Notes: generated by a model not told the origin, from the sequence alone. A stretch of 51,283 bases of DNA from Candidatus Pacearchaeota archaeon (GCA_016181895.1 JACOYL010000011.1:1-51283), one strand, 5' to 3'. Shown: positions 7,654-17,955, numbered from the stretch's first letter. Numbers and translations: made by a program.

Positions 7654-10080
7654 ATGCCTGAAAACAATTTCAAAGAAAATCAGAGATTTTCATTAAAACG
7701 CGAAACGCATTTCAAAGAAACAGAAGAAAAAATCCGCAAGTTCTGGGAAAAGGAAAAGATTTACAAGTTTGATTCAAAATCCAAGAAAAAGATTTATTCC
7801 ATTGACACTCCTCCTCCTACAGTATCCGGAAAAATGCACATGGGGCATGCCTTTTCATACAGCCAGCAGGATTTCATTGCGAGATACAAGAGAATGCGTA
7901 GTTTTAGGATTTTTTATCCGTTTGGAACCGATGATAACGGTTTGGCGACCGAGAAATTGATACAAAAAAATCTGGGCATTGACTTGAGGAAAAAGACGAG
8001 AGAGGAAGCTGTTGAAATCTGCATGAATTTTTTGAAGAAAGAACTTCCGGATTTCATTCAGGACTGGAAAAATATCGGAATGTCTTGCGATTTTTCAATC
8101 CTTTATTCAACGATTGATGACAATTCAAGAAAGGTTTCGCAGAAAAGTTTTTTGGAGCTTGCAAAAAAGAAATTGGTTTACAGAAGAGAGGCGCCGATTT
8201 TATGGGATGTGGTTTTTCAGACAGCGATTGCTCAGGCGGAACTTCAGGATAGAGAAATGGATTCTTATTTCAGTGATTTGGTTTTCAAATTGGAAAATGG
8301 GGAAGAATTTTTAATTGGAACAACGCGCCCAGAATTGTTGGGAGCATGCGTCGCGATTTTTGTAAATTCAAAAGACAAACGCCATAAAAAACTAATAGGA
8401 AAATATGCACACACTCCTTTGTACAATGTAAGGGTTCCAATTCTTTCCGATGAGAAAGTCGACATGGAAAAAGGAACAGGGATTGTCATGTGCTGCACAT
8501 TCGGAGATTTGACAGATGTTGAATGGTACAAAAAATATGAATTGCCTTTAAAGATGCTTATAAATCCAGACGGAACAATGAACGAGAAATCGGGAAAGTA
8601 CAGGGGAATGAAAATCTTGGAAGCAAGGAAGGCGATAATTTCTGACTTGAAAATTCACGGGCTTTTGAAAAACCAGAAGAAAATTACGCATGTCGTTCAA
8701 GTAGGCGAGAGAAGCGGAGAGCCGATTGAAATAATAAATTCAATGCAGTGGTATGTGAAATATTTGGACAGAAAAAAAGAATTTCTCAAGGCTTCCGGAA
8801 AATTGAACTGGTTTCCAAAGCACATGAAACACAAGTTGGACAATTGGATTCGCGGGTTGCAATGGGATTGGAGCATTTCGAGGCAGAGGCATTTCGGAGT
8901 TCCGATTCCCGTTTGGTATTGCAAGAAATGTAATGAAACAATTTTTGCCGACGAGAAACAATTGCCTGTAAATCCTTTCAATCACAAGCCTTTGAAACCT
9001 TGCGGAAAATGTGGTTCAAAAGACGTGATTCCGGAAAGGGATGTTTTTGATACATGGTTTACAAGTTCTTCATCGCCGCAGTTAGCAATAAGTTTGATGC
9101 CCTTTGGATTGCAAGGAAAATTGTTTCCAATGTCTTTAAGACCGCAAGCCCAGGAAATAATAAATTTCTGGCTTTTTTACACGATGGCGAAAAGTCAATT
9201 TATTTACGGGAAAAATCCTTGGGATGATGTGACGATTTCCGGAGTTGTAACACTTGAAGGGGAAAAGATGGCGAAGTCAAAAGGGAATATTGTGAATCCT
9301 CGGGAGATAATGAACGAATACGGAGCAGACGCATTGAGATATTGGGCGGCGTCATCAAAATTAGGAGAAGACATGGAATATCAGGAAAAGGAATTGGTTG
9401 CCGGAAAAAAATTCATAAACAAACTTAGAAATTCAACACGATTTGTGTTTATGAATTTAAAAAACAAACCGAAGAAACCGAAGAAGTTGGAAAAAGATGA
9501 TGTAGAGTTTCTTGGAAAATTAAACAAGGTTATTGATATTTCTACAAAATATTTTGAGGATTATGAATATCATAAGGCAAAAATACAAATTGAAGATTTC
9601 TTTTGGAAATATTTCTGTGACTATTATCTTGAAACCGTTAAAAAAGTTGTTTATCAAGGAAATGGAGATAAAAGATTGTCTGCGCAACATACCTTATATC
9701 ATTCCCTGCTTACAATATTAAAATTATTCGCACCGATAATGCCTTTTATCACAGAAGAAATTTATCAGGAATATTTTAAAAAATATGAAGAAAGAAATAG
9801 CATCCATGTCTCTGAATGGCCGACTTCCGGAAAAGAAAAGTATTTAGGACATCTTGATATCCTGAAAAAGATATTATCCAGGATAAATCAATATAAATCA
9901 AATAAACACCTCCCCTTGAACACACCTCTAGAGAAAATATCTTTGCCTAAAAAAGATTATAACATAGTCAGCGATTACGCAGAGCGATTTCAAGCATCAT
10001 CCGGGGCAATAGTTCTAAATGTTGGAAAAGAATTTAAAATAGAAGAAGGGAAATCTTCTAATAGGAAAAAATCTAACTGA
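7654..10080 (+). CDS. valS: Valyl-tRNA synthetase
   Basis: PPTVSGKMHMGHAFSY (HIGH) and KMAKSKGN (KMSKS); class I editing domain. Confidence 0.95.
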   Translation: MPENNFKENQRFSLKRETHFKETEEKIRKFWEKEKIYKFDSKSKKKIYSIDTPPPTVSGKMHMGHAFSYSQQDFIARYKRMRSFRIFYPFGTDDNGLATEKLIQKNLGIDLRKKTREEAVEICMNFLKKELPDFIQDWKNIGMSCDFSILYSTIDDNSRKVSQKSFLELAKKKLVYRREAPILWDVVFQTAIAQAELQDREMDSYFSDLVFKLENGEEFLIGTTRPELLGACVAIFVNSKDKRHKKLIGKYAHTPLYNVRVPILSDEKVDMEKGTGIVMCCTFGDLTDVEWYKKYELPLKMLINPDGTMNEKSGKYRGMKILEARKAIISDLKIHGLLKNQKKITHVVQVGERSGEPIEIINSMQWYVKYLDRKKEFLKASGKLNWFPKHMKHKLDNWIRGLQWDWSISRQRHFGVPIPVWYCKKCNETIFADEKQLPVNPFNHKPLKPCGKCGSKDVIPERDVFDTWFTSSSSPQLAISLMPFGLQGKLFPMSLRPQAQEIINFWLFYTMAKSQFIYGKNPWDDVTISGVVTLEGEKMAKSKGNIVNPREIMNEYGADALRYWAASSKLGEDMEYQEKELVAGKKFINKLRNSTRFVFMNLKNKPKKPKKLEKDDVEFLGKLNKVIDISTKYFEDYEYHKAKIQIEDFFWKYFCDYYLETVKKVVYQGNGDKRLSAQHTLYHSLLTILKLFAPIMPFITEEIYQEYFKKYEERNSIHVSEWPTSGKEKYLGHLDILKKILSRINQYKSNKHLPLNTPLEKISLPKKDYNIVSDYAERFQASSGAIVLNVGKEFKIEEGKSSNRKKSN

Positions 10081-10085
10081 TAAAA

Positions 10086-11177
10086 ATGCCAATCACGACG
10101 AAACCGGAGCTTGAAGAAGTCCTTGAAGAGTTGGAAAAATACAAGGGAAGGCAGACAGAATTCATCACGGTTTACGTTCCCGCGGGGCAGAATATCTATA
10201 CTGTGGTCGATCAACTTGAAGCAGAGAAGTCGACGGCGAAGAACATAAAATCGACGGCGACGAGAAAAAATGTCGGGGATGCTTTGGACAAAGTCGCAAG
10301 GCAATTGAAGAATTACAAAAAAACTCCCGAGAACGGCGTTGCGATTTTTTGCGGAAATGTTTCAAAGACGGAAGGGCAGAGCGATTTGCGCTTGTGGGAA
10401 GTTGTTCCTCCGATGCCGTTGAAGACGAGGATTTACCGATGCGACAAGGAATTTGTCATCCAGCCTTTGAAAGACATGCTTGAAGTCGACGAGGTTTTCG
10501 CGCTTCTTGTGATGGACAGAAAAGAAGCTGCGATTGGTTTGCTTGAGGGAAAAAGGATAGAACTTTTGCACAAAATGACTTCCGGAATCCCAAGCAAAGT
10601 AAGGGCGGGAGGGCAATCATCGCAAAGATTTCACAGAATAACAGAAGGATTGACAAAGGAATTTTACAAGAGAATTGCAGAGGAGATGAAGAAGACTTTT
10701 TTCGAGATGCCGAAACTCAAAGGAATTATTATAGGAGGGCCCATTCCTACAAAAGATGAATTCATCGAGGGAGATTATCTTCCTACTAGGTTAAGGGAAA
10801 AAGTCATAGGTGTTTTGGACATAGGAGACGCGGACGAATCCGGATTGAAAGACCTTGTCATCAAGGCAAAGGACATTCTCGCAAGCCAGGAAATAACAAA
10901 AGAAAGAAAACTTCTCGAGAAATTTTTCGAGACCCTGGGGGAAAGGCCGAATCTTGCAGTCTACGGAGAGAAAGATGTAAAAAAAGCGCTTGAATACGGC
11001 GCTGTTGACACTTTGATTTTGTCGAAGAACATTGACAAAAAAACAACAAAGGAATTAAAGGAAAAAGCAGAAAACATTTCCTCGAAAATCGATATTGTCT
11101 CAATAGAAACGACAGAAGGAGAACAATTTTACAATCTGTCGGGAATCGGAGCCTTGCTGAGGTTTGCGATAAAGTAA
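10086..11177 (+). CDS. prf1: Peptide chain release factor aRF1
   Basis: NIKS motif (KNIKS) and GGQ motif (RAGGQSSQRF). Confidence 0.95.
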   Translation: MPITTKPELEEVLEELEKYKGRQTEFITVYVPAGQNIYTVVDQLEAEKSTAKNIKSTATRKNVGDALDKVARQLKNYKKTPENGVAIFCGNVSKTEGQSDLRLWEVVPPMPLKTRIYRCDKEFVIQPLKDMLEVDEVFALLVMDRKEAAIGLLEGKRIELLHKMTSGIPSKVRAGGQSSQRFHRITEGLTKEFYKRIAEEMKKTFFEMPKLKGIIIGGPIPTKDEFIEGDYLPTRLREKVIGVLDIGDADESGLKDLVIKAKDILASQEITKERKLLEKFFETLGERPNLAVYGEKDVKKALEYGAVDTLILSKNIDKKTTKELKEKAENISSKIDIVSIETTEGEQFYNLSGIGALLRFAIK

Positions 11178-11208
11178 GGTTTAAAAAGTGTATATTTCTT
11201 GAAAAATC

Positions 11209-11829
11209 ATGCCCCCAACAATTGAAATAAGCGAAGAAGTTTTGCAGGATTTAAATGCAAAAGGGATTCCATATGTTTTAAAAGAATCAGAAAAATTCTT
11301 GGATAGTTTCATTTACATTCCTGAATTGAAACTACGTTTTGCAAAACAGAGAACTCTGAAATGGAAAGACTGGTTTGAAACTCATAATTCATTGAAATTA
11401 CAATCAAATAGAATGTCCCGGCTTCCTGAATTTGTTGAATTTCTAAAATATGTCAAAATTAACAATAGGGATATTTACAATGAAATAACCCAGGTCATGG
11501 GTTCGTGGAGAGGAGAATGGATTGATGCTTATTTTGAAAAAAGAAAAGACGGAATGTATCTCTTAACTGAAAACAGAACAAAAGCGGAAAAATTAGACGA
11601 GGATACTTTAATGAAAGACAAAAGAATATCTCTTGATTCTTGGCTTGACAATCCAACAAAACAAGGGCTTCCGAGAAAAGATACGAAAGAAGGAGATTTA
11701 TATTTTGTGGCTCCAGGAAACGATTCGGTTGCCGGTTTCGGTGCTATCGTTGAAGGTGCTGACTTAAATTGCCTCAGGAATCCTGACTACCGTGATTCGT
11801 ATCTTGGGGTACGTGCCGTGAGCGAGTAA
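11209..11829 (+). CDS. Hypothetical protein
   Basis: 206-aa ORF, TATA-like GTTTAAAAAG upstream; C-terminal RNPDYRDSYLGVRAV. Confidence 0.6.
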   Translation: MPPTIEISEEVLQDLNAKGIPYVLKESEKFLDSFIYIPELKLRFAKQRTLKWKDWFETHNSLKLQSNRMSRLPEFVEFLKYVKINNRDIYNEITQVMGSWRGEWIDAYFEKRKDGMYLLTENRTKAEKLDEDTLMKDKRISLDSWLDNPTKQGLPRKDTKEGDLYFVAPGNDSVAGFGAIVEGADLNCLRNPDYRDSYLGVRAVSE

Positions 11830-11865
11830 GGTTTTGCTCTCGGAAGAACTTTTGTAATTTATAAG

Positions 11866-12102
11866 ATGAAAACAGGATTAATTTATCTGGTTTTTGGAAT
11901 GGCATTGATTTCATACGGATGCAGGCAAAACGAGCATCAAAGATTTCAAAATCTCAGCAGAGAGGAGCAATTTGACGAATGCATGAAATCAACAAACGAG
12001 TTAAATGAGAAAGCCAATAAAGAAGGCTGGAAACTGAAAACCTCTTTTCCCGATATGAATTTCAGTTGCGAGAGATACAGCAAAAAGAAAGACGATGATT
12101 GA
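11866..12102 (+). CDS. Small putative lipoprotein
   Basis: N-terminal hydrophobic segment MKTGLIYLVFGMALISYGC. Confidence 0.55.
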   Translation: MKTGLIYLVFGMALISYGCRQNEHQRFQNLSREEQFDECMKSTNELNEKANKEGWKLKTSFPDMNFSCERYSKKKDDD

Positions 12103-12142
12103 GAACAATAATTCTTAAAAAGAGTTTTTTAATAGATTAAAA

Positions 12143-12553
12143 ATGCGAAAATTGGTTTCAGGATTTGTTCTTGGAAGTTTGCTGCTCGGCTCTTCTATTT
12201 TTGCGGATGAACTGAAAATTGGAGACAGGATGCCGGGGCCGAGAGGGGAGAAATATAATTGGAGTTCCATAATAAAAGAGCATGACCCTTATCTAAAAAC
12301 TGTATTCAGTGTTAATTATGATTCCGGAGATGTTGCATTATATCTTGGATGCAATGAGGAGAGCGTGTACGATGCAGTTGTAAAACGAGAACCCTTTGGA
12401 GTTTATAGGTTAAATGGGAACGGAACAAAGGTATATTACTTGGATAATTCACTTAATTTCTCTGATAAACACATCGACGGAGTTTTTAGTATAGATGCGG
12501 ATGAGTTTAGAATCGAATTTGATGACGCTCCTTCTTGTGAAGGAAAAATCTAG
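12143..12553 (+). CDS. Small secreted protein
   Basis: Signal-peptide-like MRKLVSGFVLGSLLLGSSIFA|DE; mature part begins …DRMPGPRGE. Confidence 0.6.
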   Translation: MRKLVSGFVLGSLLLGSSIFADELKIGDRMPGPRGEKYNWSSIIKEHDPYLKTVFSVNYDSGDVALYLGCNEESVYDAVVKREPFGVYRLNGNGTKVYYLDNSLNFSDKHIDGVFSIDADEFRIEFDDAPSCEGKI

Positions 12554-12564
12554 TCAAAATAAAA

Positions 12565-12918
12565 ATGAAAAAAAACTTAATCGCTTCCTTGTTTATCGCA
12601 GGCGCCTTGACTTTTTCAGCAAATGCTTTGGCGCAGGAAACCGAAGAAAAATGGAAGATGCCTGTACCGAGGGGAAATTTGATTGCAACAGGAAATTGCG
12701 ATGAAAGAAAAGATTCTCCAAGATATTTTGTCTACGACGCTTACAGTTCTGAAAGTAGGGATGTCTGGATATCTCTTGACAGAGTAAGCTTTTTTGCAAG
12801 ATACTCTTTTAAAAGCTTTGACAGAATTCATGTTGATACAAACGGCGATGGAAAAGCAGAATATTCCATGTCCTCCGAAGGTTTGGAACTTTTCTGCAAA
12901 AATTTAAAACTCAATTAG
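12565..12918 (+). CDS. Small secreted protein with EF-hand-like loop
   Basis: Signal peptide MKKNLIASLFIAGALTFSANALA|QE; DTNGDGKAEY loop; KMPVPRG motif shared with the preceding protein. Confidence 0.6.
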   Translation: MKKNLIASLFIAGALTFSANALAQETEEKWKMPVPRGNLIATGNCDERKDSPRYFVYDAYSSESRDVWISLDRVSFFARYSFKSFDRIHVDTNGDGKAEYSMSSEGLELFCKNLKLN

Positions 12919-12962
12919 TTCAACTTAATCAAATTTTTAAACATCTGCTCTTTCTTTAAATC

Positions 12963-13508
12963 ATGCCGATTTCAAGCAAAACCATTGACGAGATTGATTC
13001 CGAAAAGGAAAAGGAAAACATGAGAAAAATCGAGGCGGTGCTGTTCATTTCCGGCAGGTTTTTATCTGTTCAGGAAATTGTTTCGTATTCCGACTTGAAT
13101 CCGATAATAATCCGCGAGGTTTTGGAAAAGCTCCAGGAAAGGTACAACGATGATTCCGCGATTGAAATCATCGAGAAAAACGGATTGTGGAAAATGGACG
13201 TGCGAAAAGGATATGAAAACATGATAAACAAGCTGGCAACAGGCTCTTCTGAATTTAGCAAGTCGGAGCAGGAAACCCTTGCAATCATCGCGTACAAGCA
13301 GCCGATAAAACAATCTGTGCTGATTAAAATAAGAAGCAACAAAGCCTACGACCACATTAAGAAATTTTCAGAACTTGGATTGATTAAAAAAAAGAGGACG
13401 GGACATACTTACGAGATTTCATTAAGCGATGATTTTTACGATTATTTCAATGTTTCCCAAGGACAAGGCTTTATAAAAAAAATAAATTCTGAAACCGCAA
13501 ATGCCTGA
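12963..13508 (+). CDS. scpB: Segregation and condensation protein B
   Basis: IEAVLFISGRFLSVQEI…ETLAIIAYKQPIKQSVLIKIR…LIKKKR typical of ScpB winged helices. Confidence 0.88.
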   Translation: MPISSKTIDEIDSEKEKENMRKIEAVLFISGRFLSVQEIVSYSDLNPIIIREVLEKLQERYNDDSAIEIIEKNGLWKMDVRKGYENMINKLATGSSEFSKSEQETLAIIAYKQPIKQSVLIKIRSNKAYDHIKKFSELGLIKKKRTGHTYEISLSDDFYDYFNVSQGQGFIKKINSETANA

Positions 13509-14730
13509 AACTTTAACGATTATTTATCTGGTTTACACTTTTGTCGCGCTTTATTTTCTCTCGTTGTTTGCCTTAACGTTTTTACAAAACAGGAGAGAGG
13601 TTTTTTCAATTCCTCAAACCAGGGAAAATTACCCTGTTTCGATTCTCATTCCAGCATACAACGAAGAAGACAGCATAAGGGAAACAGTGGAAACCGTGCT
13701 GAAATCGGATTATAAAAATCTTCTTGAGGTTATCGTGATAAATGACGGCTCAACAGATAAGACTTTGAAAATTGCGCTTGAACTCCGCGAAAAATATCCA
13801 AATGTAAAGGTTTTGAACAAGAAAAATTCCGGAAAAGCCGATTCCTTGAATCACGGAATAAAGTTTGCAAAAGGCGAGATTATAGGAGTTGTCGACGCCG
13901 ATTCATATCCCGACGGGCAAGCGATAAGTTCAATGATTGGTTTTTTTGATGATGAAAAAGTCGGAGCCGTAACTACAAGAATTTTAGTGAAGCACAGGAA
14001 CAATTTTTTGAGAAAAATGCAGGCGATTGAATACAAAGTTATTGCATTCACGAGGAAATTGCTGGATTTTCTTGATTCAATCTATGTAACTCCGGGACCG
14101 ATGGCGCTTTACAGAAAAAGCGCGCTTGCGGAAATAGGGGGATTTGACAAGACAAATATGACGGAAGACATTGAAGTCACATGGCATCTCGTTCACGACG
14201 GCTATAAAATAAGAATGTCTTTCATTGCAAAATCAACTACTGTCGCGCCCGAAAACCTGAGAAAATGGTTCAAACAGAGAATAAGATGGAACATCGGGGG
14301 ATATCAAACAATATTGAAATACAAAAACTGTTTTTTCAGGAAAGGGATGCTCGGCTGGTTCATTCTGCCGTTTTTTTCAATATCCCTTATTCTCGGGGTT
14401 TTCGGACTTGGAATTTTGTTCTACAGGGTTTCAAGAAGATTTTTGCTGGAATATCTCTCGACAAAGCAGTCCCTTGCTTCGCAGACCGCGATTCTTGCAT
14501 TGCAGGACATAAATCTGAATCCGAGCGTTTTGAATTTTCTCGGCGCGGTTTTGTTTGTTCTTGGATTGTGGTTCGTGTTCTTTGCCCTGAAGACAATCAA
14601 CAAAAACATCGGAGAAAAGGAAAACTTTTTCAGCGTCATCTTCTATTCAATAGTGTACATTTTATTAAGGCCTCTTGTCATAATAATTTCATTGTATAAA
14701 TTTTTGACGGGAAGGTATTCGTGGAGATGA
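13501..14730 (+). CDS. Membrane glycosyltransferase, family 2
   Basis: VSILIPAYNEEDSI, VINDGSTD, GVVDADS, TEDIE, QRIRW (Q/RxxRW); C-terminal TM segments. Confidence 0.9.
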   Translation: MPETLTIIYLVYTFVALYFLSLFALTFLQNRREVFSIPQTRENYPVSILIPAYNEEDSIRETVETVLKSDYKNLLEVIVINDGSTDKTLKIALELREKYPNVKVLNKKNSGKADSLNHGIKFAKGEIIGVVDADSYPDGQAISSMIGFFDDEKVGAVTTRILVKHRNNFLRKMQAIEYKVIAFTRKLLDFLDSIYVTPGPMALYRKSALAEIGGFDKTNMTEDIEVTWHLVHDGYKIRMSFIAKSTTVAPENLRKWFKQRIRWNIGGYQTILKYKNCFFRKGMLGWFILPFFSISLILGVFGLGILFYRVSRRFLLEYLSTKQSLASQTAILALQDINLNPSVLNFLGAVLFVLGLWFVFFALKTINKNIGEKENFFSVIFYSIVYILLRPLVIIISLYKFLTGRYSWR

Positions 14731-14731
14731 A

Positions 14732-15100
14732 ATGAAAATGAATGATTTTGATAAAATCAAAGAAAAAATTAAACAATTTAATCTTGAAAGGGACTGGGAT
14801 AAATTCCATAACCCTAAAGATTTATTGATTGCTTTAGTGAGTGAAGTTGGGGAGTTAGCAGAATGTTACAGATGGCTAAACCCAAATGAATTAGAATCCG
14901 TGCATACCAGCCCAGAGAAAAAGAAAAAAATTGAAGAAGAAATAGCAGATATAATGATGTATCTTATTACTTTGTCTTATAAAACAAATATAGATATCTT
15001 TAAAGTTATTGAAGATAAACTTGAAAAAAATAAACTCAGATATCCTATCGATAAAGTTAAAGGAATTCATTCAAATCCGATTGAAGGATTTAAGGGATAA
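14732..15100 (+). CDS. MazG-like nucleotide pyrophosphohydrolase
   Basis: ALVSEVGELAECYRW…EEIADIMMYLITLSYKTNID (EExxE…ExxD). Confidence 0.88.
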   Translation: MKMNDFDKIKEKIKQFNLERDWDKFHNPKDLLIALVSEVGELAECYRWLNPNELESVHTSPEKKKKIEEEIADIMMYLITLSYKTNIDIFKVIEDKLEKNKLRYPIDKVKGIHSNPIEGFKG

Positions 15101-15104
15101 CAAG

Positions 15105-15755
15105 ATGTTTGAAAACAAAAAGCACGTTTTTTGGCAGGCATTTTTCGTTACAATGCTGTTTTTTTTGCTTGGATTGGTTTTCGGAGTTTATCTGGAACAA
15201 TTGAGAAGCGACGATTTGAGCATGGCTTTTTATGATTCAGAGGTTTCCCTTTACGATTCATTTGCATTGGGAGAATTAATAGACGGCAATATTACTTCAT
15301 GCGAGAATTTGAAAAAAGCGAGCATAGGTTTTGCAGACAAAATTTACAACGAGGCGAGGGAACTCGAGAGATTTGACGAGAAATCCAAACTCACCGAATC
15401 CATGAAAAGCATTCACAGGAAATACGACTTGCTGAGAACGTTGCTATGGATTAATGTCATTGACTTGAAAATGAAGTGTCCAATGAACAGCATTGTTTAT
15501 CTTTACATTTACGATACAGAAGATATAGAGATAAAATCAAAACAAGTTGTCTGGGAGAGGATTCTTAGAGATGTAAAGGAAGAAAAAGGAAACGAAGTAA
15601 TTCTTATCCCCATTGCAGAAGACCAAGGAATCGAGTCTCTTGATTATCTCCTTGGATTTTACAATGTCGATGAATTTCCCGCGATTTTGATAAACGAAAA
15701 AGACGTTTTGTACGAGCACAAAACCTCTGAAGAAATTGGAGATTATTTGAAATAG
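15105..15755 (+). CDS. Membrane-anchored hypothetical protein
   Basis: Likely start is the internal ATG (MFENKKHVFWQAFFVTMLFFLLGLVFGVYL); one N-terminal TM. Confidence 0.6.
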   Translation: MFENKKHVFWQAFFVTMLFFLLGLVFGVYLEQLRSDDLSMAFYDSEVSLYDSFALGELIDGNITSCENLKKASIGFADKIYNEARELERFDEKSKLTESMKSIHRKYDLLRTLLWINVIDLKMKCPMNSIVYLYIYDTEDIEIKSKQVVWERILRDVKEEKGNEVILIPIAEDQGIESLDYLLGFYNVDEFPAILINEKDVLYEHKTSEEIGDYLK

Positions 15756-15769
15756 CAGAACATTTTTAA

Positions 15770-16090
15770 ATGTGTAATCTAAGATATTTTATGAGAATTT
15801 CTGATTATGTATTCAATAGAACTTGTGAATATTCTGGAACTGAATTTGAAAATAATCTTTATCAAAAACTTTATGCCTTTGAATGCAGTTTTTTCGGAGA
15901 AGTTGCTTTTCAATCTGCAACAATTTATGATAGGGTGCCAGACAGTTTACTTAATGTAGCATTGCTAACATCAACCATTTTTCTTGCGGGAGATGTTGTT
16001 GTCCGCGGTATTGTTGGAAATCACAGGGAAAGGGCGACTTCAGGAATCGTCGGCTTGACAAGGGATTTATTTCAGAAATTAAGAAAATAG
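15770..16090 (+). CDS. Hypothetical protein
   Basis: 106-aa ORF; a start at 15791 (MRISDYVF) is also plausible. Confidence 0.5.
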   Translation: MCNLRYFMRISDYVFNRTCEYSGTEFENNLYQKLYAFECSFFGEVAFQSATIYDRVPDSLLNVALLTSTIFLAGDVVVRGIVGNHRERATSGIVGLTRDLFQKLRK

Positions 16091-16137
16091 ATTTCTCATC
16101 ACATAAAATATTAAAAAGAGGTTTACTGTATCGCTTT

Positions 16138-16767
16138 ATGGCTGAATGCTTTAAATGCGGAATCCAAGACGACAGGGCTTTGCTTTTTGACGCAATTTCA
16201 CACGAGGGAATCGTGAAAATCTGTCGCCGTTGTTCTGTAGTCGAGGACATTCCTTTGATAAGGGTGAAGACAGAGGGGGAAATTGAAGAGCAAAAAAAGA
16301 ACCAGGAACTCGCAAGGAAAAAGGGGATTTCCGCGCATTATTTGCGACAGCCAGGGAAAGACGACATGGCTTTGAGAAGGCTCGTGGAGGATAATTTCAG
16401 GAAAAATCTCAACGAGGATTCCAGTTTAAAGGAAACTCTTATCGACAATTTTCATTGGACAATCATGAGGGCGAGAAGGGCGAAACATCTTACGCAAGAG
16501 CAGCTTGCGAACGCAATCAAAGAACCCGTCATAGCGATAAGGACGCTTGAGGTGGGATATGTTCCCGAGAAAAGCAGGGAACTGATAAACAAGATTGAAA
16601 CCCATCTTTTCGTAAATCTGAGAAAAAGCGACTCAAAGGAAGTGAAAACAAATTTGGCAAATTTAGGTTCTGCGAATCTCAAGATTTCCGACTTGAAAGA
16701 AATCGGAAGTTCTTCAATTGAACATGTTGAAATCAACGACGACTTGAGATTCGAGGACAAGGATTGA
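16138..16767 (+). CDS. MBF1-like transcription factor (Zn ribbon plus HTH_3)
   Basis: N-terminal CFKCG…CRRC; RRAKHLTQEQLANAIKEPVIAIRTLEVGYVP HTH. Confidence 0.88.
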   Translation: MAECFKCGIQDDRALLFDAISHEGIVKICRRCSVVEDIPLIRVKTEGEIEEQKKNQELARKKGISAHYLRQPGKDDMALRRLVEDNFRKNLNEDSSLKETLIDNFHWTIMRARRAKHLTQEQLANAIKEPVIAIRTLEVGYVPEKSRELINKIETHLFVNLRKSDSKEVKTNLANLGSANLKISDLKEIGSSSIEHVEINDDLRFEDKD

Positions 16768-16806
16768 AATTTTTTGAGAATACAAATCTTTAAAAATGGA
16801 TTTATA

Positions 16807-16945
16807 ATGAAGGAATTATGATAAAAAGCAAGATATTTTTCATTTAGGATTGGTATCAATAGTTAGTGTAGGGGTAGTCTATTCATTTGGATATAATACT
16901 TTTTTGTCAGAAAGAATCATAAATACAAATGTTTCTAAAGGGTAA
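16807..16945 (+). pseudogene. Possible frameshifted single-TM small gene
   Basis: ATG AAG GAA TTA TGA then open frame …YDKKQDIFHLGLVSIVSVGVVYSFGYNTFLSERIINTNVSKG*; removing one base after ATG AAG restores MKNYDKKQ…. Confidence 0.35.
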
Positions 16946-17084
16946 AATGGATTTGGAAAAAAATTTGTTAGAGATTGCAACATATGGCATACCTATTACT
17001 TATGTTACTATTCTTGGGCTCAGAATATTGCCCCAAGCATACAAAGGATTAAGAACTTTAATTCATAATACTTATTCTTCTGAT
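16943..17084 (+). repeat. Direct duplication, copy 1 (~142 bp)
   Basis: About 4 mismatches by eye to 17953..18094, offset 1010 bp. Confidence 0.9.
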
Positions 17085-17132
17085 AATTACTCAGACACAA
17101 CAAACATTGTTGGAAATCAAGCAAAGAAATAG
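16947..17132 (+). CDS. Small membrane protein, copy 1 of a duplicated gene
   Basis: MDLEKNLLEIATYGIPITYVTILGLRILPQAYKGLRTLIHN…; near-identical to 17957..18181; start set by the shared ATG. Confidence 0.6.
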   Translation: MDLEKNLLEIATYGIPITYVTILGLRILPQAYKGLRTLIHNTYSSDNYSDTTNIVGNQAKK

Positions 17133-17210
17133 GGAAAAACATCAACCAAATTGGAAATTCTTACGGAAGACAATTGAAAGATTTATAACTTGATTTTATT
17201 TAATTCTTAG

Positions 17211-17465
17211 ATGGAACTTGTCACAATTGTCGGTTTTCTTGCGGCAGTTTGCACGACAATTTCATACATTCCGCAGTTGATAAAAGTCATGCATTCAAAA
17301 AGTACGAGGGATTTGTCCCTGACGACATTTTCGCTTCTTTTTCTCGGATTATCGTTGTGGCTTGCCTACGGAATTTTGCTGAAAAACGCGCCCCTTATTG
17401 CCGCCAACATTATAACCTTGTTTTTCATATCAATGATTTTGATTCATAAAATCAAATATAAATAA
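17211..17465 (+). CDS. SemiSWEET/PQ-loop sugar transporter-like protein
   Basis: GFLAAVCTTISYIPQLIKVMHSKSTRDLSLTTFSLLFLGLSLWLAYGILL, three TM. Confidence 0.88.
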   Translation: MELVTIVGFLAAVCTTISYIPQLIKVMHSKSTRDLSLTTFSLLFLGLSLWLAYGILLKNAPLIAANIITLFFISMILIHKIKYK

Positions 17466-17691
17466 CGGGGCTTTGTTTAAAATCCTAATTTTTATTGATT
17501 TGCTAAACAAAATGGCTTCTCCTCGAGCGCCGATGGCACGGTTCGCATATTGATAATAATGTTAACACAAAATCAGTTAGTTTTCCGTGTCTCGCGATGC
17601 GTATGCATAATCGCTTTTAAACAGTGATTATTTATTAAACAAATTCAGTAAATAGAAAAGCTTTATAAAATAACTTCTCGGATTTCTTAAT

Positions 17692-17955
17692 ATGGAACTA
17701 AGAGTTTTGAACAGTTCAAAGGATGAAATGGAATTGGAAATCGACAATCTGACTCTTGTCGAAATTTTGAGGGTTTATTTGAACAAGGATTCTTCCGTGA
17801 GTTTCGCCGCGTGGAGAAGAGAGCATCCGACGAAAAATCCTGTACTTCTCGTGAGAACGAAAGGAAAGACGGCGAAGAAAGCAATCAACGATGCAATCAA
17901 CGGAATAGTCAATGACTTGGATAAAATCGAAAAAGATTTTAAGGGGATGAAATAA
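17692..17955 (+). CDS. rpoL: DNA-directed RNA polymerase subunit L (Rpb11-like)
   Basis: DNLTLVEILRVYLNKDSSVSFAAWRREHPTKNPVLLVRTKG. Confidence 0.85.
   Translation: MELRVLNSSKDEMELEIDNLTLVEILRVYLNKDSSVSFAAWRREHPTKNPVLLVRTKGKTAKKAINDAINGIVNDLDKIEKDFKGMK

Noticed and set aside
14265-14699. 144-aa + strand ORF
   Set aside because: Alternate frame inside the glycosyltransferase gene.
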